From assembly GCA_008933525.1 (NCBI GenBank), contig WBUV01000012.1, positions 1 through 19,333 of the forward strand: a stretch of DNA of 19,333 nucleotides, in the 5' to 3' direction. Made by a program: the position numbers and the translations under genes. Under the pieces are notes generated by a model. It did no database searches, was not told where the DNA came from, and saw only the letters and a list, made by a program, of their open reading frames with translations. This document shows, piece after piece, positions 1 through 8,446 of this stretch (positions are counted from its first letter, which is position 1; the number at the start of each line of letters is the position of its first letter). The stretch is from Bacteroidales bacterium (GTDB lineage: Bacteria; Bacteroidota; Bacteroidia; Bacteroidales; Tenuifilaceae).

Positions 1-2
1 GC

Positions 3-653
3 CATGTATTAGCCACTGGGCTGGATATATTAAGCAAAATTGATCAATTAGAACCTAAGAATCTTTCCAAAAAGGATTTAAAAATAGCACTCAATATCGA
101 TCCTTATAAAACCGTAATAACAATAAGTTACAGTAGCCATCCGGATAATCACCAAGTTGAAATAATAGAGCATATTGCAAATAGAATTGATAAAAACAAA
201 CTAGAAAATATACACTTTGTATTTCCATTAACTTATGGAGATACAAACTATAAACAACAAATTATTGACTCAGCCAATACAAATAAATTTGACTTTACAG
301 CTTTAACTACCCCTCTTTCAAAGGAGCAAATTGCAAAGTATAGAGTAGCCTCCGATATAATGATTCATTTAAGGGATACCGATCAGTTTTCCGGTTCTTT
401 TCAGGAGTACTTATACACAAATAACGTGGTTATAACTGGAAAATGGTTACCATATCAATTTATAATAGATAAAGGAGTATATTTTCATACACTAAGTAAA
501 TTAGACGATTTATCGATCGCCCTAGAACATATTTTGGGTAACCTTGAAAATGAATCCGAAAAATCAATTGGTAACAAAAGAATTATTGCCGAAATTAGTC
601 ATTGGAATGTTTTAGTTGAAAAACATATTGCAATCTATAATCAAACCAAATGA
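3..653 (+). CDS. Glycosyltransferase, C-terminal part (5' end outside window)
   Basis: The reading frame is open from the left edge and ends at a TGA at 651-653, so about 216 C-terminal residues are visible and the N-terminus lies outside. The fragment has a Rossmann-like alternation of hydrophobic strands and helices. A segment reading FVFPLTYGD is followed by a region around DIMIHLRDTDQFSGS and then a Gly-Lys-Trp-Leu-Pro stretch. This pattern resembles the donor-binding half of GT-B glycosyltransferases, and the PLTYGD element recalls the Fuc4NAc/fucosyl transferase (GT56, WecF-like) group. It would act at the cytoplasmic face of the inner membrane on a lipid-linked glycan. The 4-nt ATGA overlap with the downstream flippase supports a polysaccharide or O-antigen locus. 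The general class is fairly secure; the family and sugar specificity are inference. Confidence 0.6.
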   Translation, partial: HVLATGLDILSKIDQLEPKNLSKKDLKIALNIDPYKTVITISYSSHPDNHQVEIIEHIANRIDKNKLENIHFVFPLTYGDTNYKQQIIDSANTNKFDFTALTTPLSKEQIAKYRVASDIMIHLRDTDQFSGSFQEYLYTNNVVITGKWLPYQFIIDKGVYFHTLSKLDDLSIALEHILGNLENESEKSIGNKRIIAEISHWNVLVEKHIAIYNQTK

Positions 654-2107
654 TATCTAAATCGTTCATAAAATCATCATTTATATATACCGTTGTAGGA
701 TCACTACCACTTGCGTCGAGCATACTCCTTCTCCCGTTCTATGGCAATTCCTCATTACTTTCAACGTCCGACTTCGGACTACTTGCCATTTACATTATTT
801 TAAGCGAATTAGCCAGAATCCTATTTACTTTCTCGGCCGATAACTTTTTAGGAATTAATTACATTCATTACAATACCGATAAAAACACGCTACAACGTTT
901 CATTGGAACCTCAACAATTTTTATTCTTCTATACGGACTAGCAATGGTCTTGCTATTCTCTGCTTTAGGAAACTCAATAATTAACATACTTTACTCTGAG
1001 AAAAGTATTAACTACTATCCGTTTGGTTTTATCTCAATAATTACTGGTTTTTTTAATGGTGTTTTTAAATCTTATACAACACTTCTTGTATTTAGAGAAA
1101 AGCCTCGACCATACTTTTGGTCGAACCTAATCCATTTTATAGCTGTTATTGGGATTTCAGTATCCGGATTATATCTTCTTCCTCTTTCACTGAATGGTCC
1201 TATCTGGGGTCGTTTTATTGGAGCTTTAATAACATTTATCTGGGCAGTAGTATACCTAACCAATGAGAGTAAACTTAAGTATGACAGTTCAATACTTAAG
1301 CGTCTTCTTCATTATAGTGCCCCTTTATACATCTATAGCATCCTTTATTGGGTTGTTGCGAATATTGATCGCTACTTTATACTTGGGCTTATGTCGGAGA
1401 GTTATGTGGCCATATTCGATTTTGCCATAAAGATGACGCTTGTTATTGAGTTCTTGCAAAATGGATTATCGTCGGCCATAAATCCAAAAGTGTTTAAAAT
1501 TTGGAAGGAGAATGGCGATAACCCACAAGGAGATATTAATATTAACAAGTACTTTCATGTTTTTGCGCTGATAAATATTTTTTCAGTACCTATTCTATAT
1601 TTATCAATTCCATTATTGGTGCCAATAGTTGTAAACAATCAGGACTTGTACCAATCGTTTAACTTACTTCCGGTGCTTTTTGCGGGAATGATTGTTAGGG
1701 TTTGGTACTACTACCTTATAGCCCCTATTTTTTATTTTAAGAAAACAAAGATACTTCCTATTGTTTTCTCAGTTAGTGCGCTATTCCAAATATTAACAAC
1801 TTATTTTGGATTAAAGTACTTTAATATTGAAGGAGCAGTCTGGGCAAACTTTTTAACTAAAATTTTGCAGGTTGTTCTGCTTTCGGTGTTTGTCACAAGA
1901 TTCTACATGTTTAGGGTGAATGCTAAAAAATTCATCCTTTTCCCTGCATTGTATATTCTATTACTGTTGGTATCAGAAATACTATTTAAGCACGTTAATC
2001 TCTATCTTATAAACATATTACATCTAATCATATTAACAATTTTGGGATACTACATATTCCGAAAAGAAATACGAGTATCCCAAATTGTAAAAATTTTCAA
2101 GCAATAA
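650..2107 (+). CDS. Wzx-type polysaccharide flippase (MVF/MATE-like membrane protein)
   Basis: A 485-residue, very hydrophobic protein with roughly 12-14 predicted membrane segments separated by short basic loops, the usual size and layout of Wzx/RfbX oligosaccharide translocases. The N-terminus has the typical first-helix pattern (Gly-Ser-Leu-Pro-Leu, then LLLPFYGN) followed by an STSDFGLLAIY segment like the conserved loop after helix 1. Such proteins move undecaprenyl-linked sugar repeat units across the inner membrane. Its ATG overlaps the stop of the upstream glycosyltransferase (ATGA), so the two are translationally coupled and belong to the same glycan locus. Only 7 nt separate its stop from the end of the converging chemosensory cluster, and I see no clear terminator between them. 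The family is fairly sure; the substrate is unknown. Confidence 0.8.
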   Translation: MISKSFIKSSFIYTVVGSLPLASSILLLPFYGNSSLLSTSDFGLLAIYIILSELARILFTFSADNFLGINYIHYNTDKNTLQRFIGTSTIFILLYGLAMVLLFSALGNSIINILYSEKSINYYPFGFISIITGFFNGVFKSYTTLLVFREKPRPYFWSNLIHFIAVIGISVSGLYLLPLSLNGPIWGRFIGALITFIWAVVYLTNESKLKYDSSILKRLLHYSAPLYIYSILYWVVANIDRYFILGLMSESYVAIFDFAIKMTLVIEFLQNGLSSAINPKVFKIWKENGDNPQGDININKYFHVFALINIFSVPILYLSIPLLVPIVVNNQDLYQSFNLLPVLFAGMIVRVWYYYLIAPIFYFKKTKILPIVFSVSALFQILTTYFGLKYFNIEGAVWANFLTKILQVVLLSVFVTRFYMFRVNAKKFILFPALYILLLLVSEILFKHVNLYLINILHLIILTILGYYIFRKEIRVSQIVKIFKQ

Positions 2108-2114
2108 GGAACTT

Positions 2115-4397
2115 CTAAAATAGATCCACAGAAATATTCTGAATAAAGGCTGTATAGGTTATCTCTCTTCCTAATTTGGCTTCAGTTAACAGCATTAGCA
2201 CAGATATCTCATTCCCATCCCTTGTTGTAATATTAATTTCTCTTCGCATACCTGTTATTTTCTCTTTATTTGGATCTAAATACGAGTCAATAAACTCATC
2301 CTTACCCTCTACATCCTCAGGGAAAAGTATACGAATACTTTGACCCAACACCTCCTCACGCTTAACTGCAAACAACTCTTCAGCTGCTTTGTTAAAAAAC
2401 TGAACTACACCATCATGATCCGTAGTAATAATGGCATCTAAAAATCCTTCGAGTGTTTTCTCCGTTCTAATTTTGACCTTCTCAATCTCCTTAAACTGGT
2501 TCTTAACCTCTTCCCTTGCCTCTCTTAACTTTTTGTTTAACTCAACCTCATTCATTCTAAGCATCTCCTCCTGTTTAAGCAGTTGCTCGGTTTGAATTTT
2601 AGTTTCAAGTTCCATATGCTTTTCACGGGTAATATCGTTGGCGATAAAAACCACTTTTGCTACCTCATCGTACATATCGTTTACAGCGGTAAATGTACAT
2701 CTATACCACTTCTCCTCGTCGTGACTTGTAATTAGCCTAAGTTGACCTTCGAAGGGAATTCCATGAATTATATCATCCCAGGTACGCTCAATTGCTTTAC
2801 GTTCCGATTTTGGAACTAAATCAAATATTGATTTTTCTTTTGCCAATGTAAGAGTATAGCCCGTTGATATCAAAAACTTATCATTTGCTTCAATTAAATC
2901 TCCTGTTGGGCTAAATTCTGCTTTAAACGAAGAGCGGTTCAATGCATTAATCTGACCTTCATAATCGAGACTTTGCTTCTTCTGCTCTGTGGTATCAATT
3001 GCAAGAAATAAAATTTTATCGACACCTCCCATAGGGTTTCTAACACAAGTATAGGTTGCAATTGTCCATAAATCTTTACCTGTTTTAGTGACTAGCTTCA
3101 TATCTCCCTCAAAATGCTTACCTCCATGGCTAAGGCTCTTCCATATTTCATCAAACCAAACTCTATCCTTTTTGTTGATAAACATAGCTATAGGCTTTCC
3201 TTCAACCTCAGAATTACCTGAATATTCTAATTTTTGTAGGAATTTTGTGTTAGCATAAGTTAAATTACCGTTTACATCAAAGTCGGCACGTATCATTGTA
3301 TGGTTAACAGAGTTGGAGAAACTAATAAACTTCTCCGACTGTCGTGAAGCCTCCTCCTGAGTCGCTTGCAACTCTTCCATGTTTTGACGCATTTGCTCTT
3401 CTTTTAGAGCAAGTTCTTCGGCTTGTCCTCTCGATTCCTTTAAAAGTTTCGCAGTTCTAAGGTTAATTTTAACAGTGGAGATAGTGGTGGCAATACTTTC
3501 AGCAACTTTCTCGAGAAACTCAACCTGAAAATTCTCAAAAATGTTAAATGAGGCAATTTCAAGTATACCATGAACGTTATCGTTCACCTTTAACGGAACA
3601 AGTATAAGGCATTTGGGATTTGCCTTACCAAGACCTGAGGTTATTTTAAGGTAACTATCGGGAACTCTCTTCAACAGGGTTGTCTCTTTCTCCAAAGCAC
3701 AAGCTCCAACCAAGCCGCTTCCCCATGGTATAATTTTATCGGCATATTTTCTTCGTTCATAGGCAAAACTTGCAGTCATTCTAAAATGAATATCTGCCTC
3801 ATCTTCATCCTCCAATAAGTAGAATGCGCCCTGATTTGCACCAATATAATTTACCAGATTACTAATAATTTGAAACGATAATTCCTCAATATTATCATTA
3901 TTTAATCTTAGTATTTCTCCAAACTTGGCTAAACCTTCAGCACTCCAGCTACGCTGTTCGTCCTCCTTACGTCTAAAAATCTCATCTTCTTTGCTTTTCT
4001 TAAGATTGTCTCTTAGATTAATGACAGCTTTGCCCAAAGCATCTGTTTCATCAGGCACGTAGTCGGCATCAATATCACCTTCTCGAAGTTTTTCAACAAA
4101 TCGGTATAGCTTTCTTTGCCTATGTAACTCTACTTGCGTGATTTTTTCTGCCTCTGATTTTGTAAATGAAACATACCGCGATACAAAAAAAGATGCTATT
4201 GCTATGATAATTGGGAAAGAATCAAAGAAATAAAGTATCGGAGATAATAAATGTAAATCGTAAACACCAATTGGAGTATAGGGCAACTTATGTATTAATG
4301 TTCCAACAAAAAAAATCAACAAAATAAAAGCCAAACCACTGAGAAACCCAAGAATGGTAGCCTTAACTACAAAAGGTTTAGAATATTCACGCTCCAT
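2115..4397 (-). CDS. Membrane HAMP-GAF-PAS-PAS-PAS sensor without an output domain
   Basis: 760 residues. Two membrane helices (about 12-35 and 51-76) flank a loop of only about 15 residues, so there is no periplasmic sensor domain. A HAMP-like segment follows (about 76-135, with FVEKLREGDID and DALGKAVINLRDNL), then a GAF domain (about 165-310), a coiled coil, PAS1 (about 361-473), PAS2 (about 485-592), a second coiled coil, and PAS3 (about 648-757). The protein ends just after PAS3 with VDLF: there is no HisKA/HATPase, GGDEF, SpoIIE or MCP hairpin domain. The coiled coils carry the same motif twice, EExxRxNxxEL at 333-343 and 610-620. It is last in the che cluster, after a 117-nt gap holding a possible promoter of its own. 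It may be the cytoplasmically sensing input protein of this CheA system; that role is inference. Domain calls are fairly sure, function is not. Confidence 0.75.
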   Translation of the reverse strand: MEREYSKPFVVKATILGFLSGLAFILLIFFVGTLIHKLPYTPIGVYDLHLLSPILYFFDSFPIIIAIASFFVSRYVSFTKSEAEKITQVELHRQRKLYRFVEKLREGDIDADYVPDETDALGKAVINLRDNLKKSKEDEIFRRKEDEQRSWSAEGLAKFGEILRLNNDNIEELSFQIISNLVNYIGANQGAFYLLEDEDEADIHFRMTASFAYERRKYADKIIPWGSGLVGACALEKETTLLKRVPDSYLKITSGLGKANPKCLILVPLKVNDNVHGILEIASFNIFENFQVEFLEKVAESIATTISTVKINLRTAKLLKESRGQAEELALKEEQMRQNMEELQATQEEASRQSEKFISFSNSVNHTMIRADFDVNGNLTYANTKFLQKLEYSGNSEVEGKPIAMFINKKDRVWFDEIWKSLSHGGKHFEGDMKLVTKTGKDLWTIATYTCVRNPMGGVDKILFLAIDTTEQKKQSLDYEGQINALNRSSFKAEFSPTGDLIEANDKFLISTGYTLTLAKEKSIFDLVPKSERKAIERTWDDIIHGIPFEGQLRLITSHDEEKWYRCTFTAVNDMYDEVAKVVFIANDITREKHMELETKIQTEQLLKQEEMLRMNEVELNKKLREAREEVKNQFKEIEKVKIRTEKTLEGFLDAIITTDHDGVVQFFNKAAEELFAVKREEVLGQSIRILFPEDVEGKDEFIDSYLDPNKEKITGMRREINITTRDGNEISVLMLLTEAKLGREITYTAFIQNISVDLF

Positions 4398-4416
4398 AGC
4401 AGACCAAATTTTGTCT

Positions 4417-4447
4417 TAAAAATAGGGATTTTTTTATTCCAATGAAA
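4417..4447 (-). promoter_or_regulatory. Possible Bacteroidota-type promoter of the GAF/PAS sensor gene
   Basis: On the minus strand a TTTC (4447-4444) is followed after 19 nt by TATTTTTA (4424-4417), one base from the Bacteroidota -7 consensus TAnnTTTG, about 20 nt upstream of the sensor start codon. It lies in the 117-nt gap after cheB, the only long gap inside the cluster. A weak match in AT-rich sequence, so tentative. Confidence 0.25.
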
Positions 4448-4514
4448 ATAATAGTGAAAATATCACATCTATTAAAGTCTCATTTAGCCTGCAAAGAAAA
4501 TAAGAAAGGAAAAT

Positions 4515-6081
<1,567 letters not shown>

Positions 6082-6090
6082 TAATGTTGG

Positions 6091-6993
6091 TTAAAAAACC
6101 TCCGAATCCGAGTCGAAAAACATCTCATTTGCATCGGATGCAAAACCTTCTATAGGTTCCTCGGATTCTGGTATATTTATTGTAAAACAAGCGCCTTTTC
6201 CCAACTCACTCTCAATATCGATATGGCCATTGAGCATATCAATAATGGCCTTATTTATTGATAAACCAAGTCCGTGGCCTCGGTTCAAGGAGTTTATGCC
6301 AGAATCAACCCTCTTAAACCTGTCGAATATGATTTTCTGATTTTCCCTGGATATCCCAATTCCATGGTCGCGAACTTTAATAGAAAGTATGCTATCCTTT
6401 ATTTTTGCATCAATCTCAATAACACCACCCTCAAAGCTGAAATTTATAGCATTGCTTAAAAGGTTCGCAATTATTAGTTTAAGTTTTTCGGGGTCTGTTT
6501 TAAATGTGCTATCCTGATTATGGGCTGACTCGTCATTCAAATTGAATTTAATGTTCATTTTCTTCTTTCTCAACTCGAACTTAAATGACTCTACAACACT
6601 CTCTAGCAAGTTCCTTACATCTACCCTTAATATCTCAGGATATATATCACCTGCCTCAATTTTTGCGGCCACAAAAATATTCCGTAGTTGAAAATCGAGA
6701 TTAAAAGCCTCGGAATGAATAAGGGCAACCATCGAAATAACCTTCTTCCAGTTTTCCTTATCAACCGAGAGTATTGCTTTGGAAAGACCTATAATAGAGG
6801 TAAACGGATTAATAATTTCATTGGTTATATTTGAAATAAAGTGAGTTTTTAAAGCTTCGGACTCCTCTAGCTTTTTATTTACCACTTTAAGTTCATTGTT
6901 TAACTCCTTAAGCTCCTTTAACGCTTTCTTGTTCTGCTCAAATCTTCGCTTAAGTTCTTGTATGAGTTCATCGTCGGTTAGATGTTCGGACAT
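6091..6993 (-). CDS. Soluble histidine-kinase-like protein lacking the phosphoacceptor His
   Basis: 300 residues without membrane segment or sensor domain. An N-terminal coiled coil (about 8-48) leads into a HisKA-like helical pair and a HATPase_c domain. The H-box reads ISNITNEIINPFTSI: where kinases have S-H-E-I-R-T-P this protein has T-N-E-I-I-N-P, so the histidine is Asn58 (codon AAT) and the Arg is Ile. The ATP-binding part looks intact: N-box NLLSNAINFS (177-186), G1 box DHGIGIS (209-215), G2 box RGHGLGLSI (238-246). The tail is acidic and ends SDSEVF. It sits between cheR (26 nt) and cheD (9 nt). It cannot autophosphorylate in the standard way; it might bind ATP as an adaptor, act on receivers as a phosphatase, or regulate CheA. 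The family is sure, the role is not. Confidence 0.85.
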   Translation of the reverse strand: MSEHLTDDELIQELKRRFEQNKKALKELKELNNELKVVNKKLEESEALKTHFISNITNEIINPFTSIIGLSKAILSVDKENWKKVISMVALIHSEAFNLDFQLRNIFVAAKIEAGDIYPEILRVDVRNLLESVVESFKFELRKKKMNIKFNLNDESAHNQDSTFKTDPEKLKLIIANLLSNAINFSFEGGVIEIDAKIKDSILSIKVRDHGIGISRENQKIIFDRFKRVDSGINSLNRGHGLGLSINKAIIDMLNGHIDIESELGKGACFTINIPESEEPIEGFASDANEMFFDSDSEVF

Positions 6994-7019
6994 AATGCCA
7001 TGGTTTAAGTTGATAAATC

Positions 7020-7874
7020 CTATAAGCGAATGTAAATTGTCGGTTTAATCTGCTTCAATGGTAATTTCATGTTAAGAATAGATTCGGAATGTCCCAAGAT
7101 TAAATACCCCTCAGGCTTTAACTTTGTACAAAGTTTATTGATAACCTGCTCCTGAGTCTCCCTATCGAAATAGATTAAAACATTACGACAAAAGATAACA
7201 TCAAAGGTTTCTGAGATAGAGTAATGGTCGTCCATAAAGTTAAGCCTGCCAAAGCGCACTTTATTTCGAATATTGGGTGCCATTTTTACGGTTGGATTTG
7301 TCCTGTCCTTACTCTTAAGCATGTACTTTTTCTTCAGTGTCATGGGAACAATCTCCACCCTGTCCTCCTTATAAACAGCGTTCATGGCGGCTTGCAATAT
7401 ACGGGTCGACAAATCTGTAGCCCATATTCCAAAGTCGAAACCCGGATTTTTCTCAGCAAATTCGGAAAGTACAATTGAAAGTGTGTAGGGCTCCTCACCA
7501 CTTGAGCATCCTGCACTCCAAACCTTAAATTGCTTGCCCTTGCTCGATTGATAAAAATCGGGCAGTACTTTTTCAGTTAAGAAATCGAAGTGAGTTGGCT
7601 CCCTAAAAAAATCCGTTTTGTTAGTGCTAACAACATCAAGCATATGAATTATCTCTCCATCAGCACCTTCCCTGCTAAACAGGTAATCGCAGTACTCCTT
7701 GAAAGTATGTAAATTCAAGTCGCGAAGTCGCTTTTGCAGCCTACACTGCAGCATAACCTTTTTAACTTCAGGAAGCCTTATACCACTTTCCTTGTAAATA
7801 AATGAGCTTAATTTTTTGAACTCCTCTTCGCTTAACTGCACCCTATAAAAATCGCTCAAATCTGCGCCTGCCAT
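7020..7874 (-). CDS. cheR: CheR chemoreceptor glutamate methyltransferase
   Basis: 284 residues, the usual CheR length. An N-terminal helical domain (about 15-85, ending VSTNKTDFFREPTHF) precedes a SAM-dependent methyltransferase domain with the motif VWSAGCSSGEEPYTLSI at about 118-134, an acidic strand end (WATDLS), and the FDVIFCRNVLIYFD signature near 224-237. CheR methylates receptor glutamates for sensory adaptation, opposing CheB. No fused TPR or PAS module is present. It lies 23 nt after cheW and 26 nt before the kinase-like gene. The start is at MAGADLSDF; no alternative is needed. Confidence 0.96.
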   Translation of the reverse strand: MAGADLSDFYRVQLSEEEFKKLSSFIYKESGIRLPEVKKVMLQCRLQKRLRDLNLHTFKEYCDYLFSREGADGEIIHMLDVVSTNKTDFFREPTHFDFLTEKVLPDFYQSSKGKQFKVWSAGCSSGEEPYTLSIVLSEFAEKNPGFDFGIWATDLSTRILQAAMNAVYKEDRVEIVPMTLKKKYMLKSKDRTNPTVKMAPNIRNKVRFGRLNFMDDHYSISETFDVIFCRNVLIYFDRETQEQVINKLCTKLKPEGYLILGHSESILNMKLPLKQIKPTIYIRL

Positions 7875-7897
7875 ATATGGCTTTGGTTTATTATGAG

Positions 7898-8419
7898 TTA
7901 ATCAATCTTTTCAACATTTACATTATCGGCATTAATCTCCGTATTAACTCTTAAGTTAGTTATTTCGTCAATGGAGAATACTGCATCCATGTTTAATATA
8001 ATGATGAATTTCTCATCAATTTTAGCCATTCCAATAATAAATTCCGATTTATAGCGGCTACCCAAAGTTGGTAATGGCATGATTTGGTTGTTGTCAATTT
8101 CAAGCACAGCCTGAACAGAATCAACAATTGCCCCAACATGCACAGAGTCGCCATCCAAGTCAATATCCAAAACAATTATACAGGTATTGGTAGTATACTC
8201 AGCCTCGGGCATTCCGAACTTAATTCGCGCGTCAATTACTGGAAGAACAGCACCTCTAAGGTTAATAACACCCTTCAGATAATCTGGAGCCTTTGGCACT
8301 GTGGTTATTTTAGTCATTTCTAAAATATTAAGCACCTTTCCAACATGAGCTGCAAACTCTTCGTCACCTAATTTAAAGGTTAGATACGAGTTTATTTTTG
8401 AAGTTTTTTCCTGTTCCAT
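7898..8419 (-). CDS. cheW: CheW coupling protein
   Basis: A CheW-domain protein of 173 residues from the chosen start (175 if the ATG six bases upstream is used). The core has the expected five-stranded pattern with FKLGDEEFAAHVGKVLNIL, the conserved YLKGVINLRGAVLPVID segment, and the second-half signature HVGAIVDSVQAVLEI. It links CheA to receptors in the sensory array. An unusually good Shine-Dalgarno sequence (AGGAGG) lies 8 nt before the second ATG but only 2 nt before the first, so the second was chosen. The C-terminus has a short Asn/Val/Asp-rich extension. It follows cheA and precedes cheR in the operon. Confidence 0.95.
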   Translation of the reverse strand: MEQEKTSKINSYLTFKLGDEEFAAHVGKVLNILEMTKITTVPKAPDYLKGVINLRGAVLPVIDARIKFGMPEAEYTTNTCIIVLDIDLDGDSVHVGAIVDSVQAVLEIDNNQIMPLPTLGSRYKSEFIIGMAKIDEKFIIILNMDAVFSIDEITNLRVNTEINADNVNVEKID

Positions 8420-8427
8420 ATTCATTA

Positions 8428-8433
8428 CCTCCT
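8428..8433 (-). promoter_or_regulatory. Strong Shine-Dalgarno sequence of cheW
   Basis: AGGAGG is read on the minus strand between cheA and cheW. It is 8 nt before the ATG at 8419 and 2 nt before the ATG at 8425, which favours the inner start. Such a full match is uncommon in Bacteroidota, whose ribosomes initiate mostly without it. Confidence 0.6.
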
Positions 8434-8446
8434 GATAATAATATCT

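Noticed and set aside
2129..2141. Short hairpin CAGAA-ATA-TTCTG at the convergent junction, considered as a bidirectional terminator
   Set aside because: Only 5 bp, AT-rich, inside the coding end of the GAF/PAS gene and not followed by a T run.
2115..4397. The idea that the membrane GAF/PAS protein is a methyl-accepting chemotaxis protein
   Set aside because: The conserved MCP hairpin tip (E-x-Q-T-N-L-L-A-L-N-A type) is absent; the protein ends right after the third PAS domain, so it cannot be called an MCP.
4450..4473. Imperfect hairpin on the minus strand in the gap between cheB and the GAF/PAS gene, considered as a terminator or attenuator
   Set aside because: The stem is AT-rich with a 3-nt bulge and the following tract is interrupted, so it is too weak to call.
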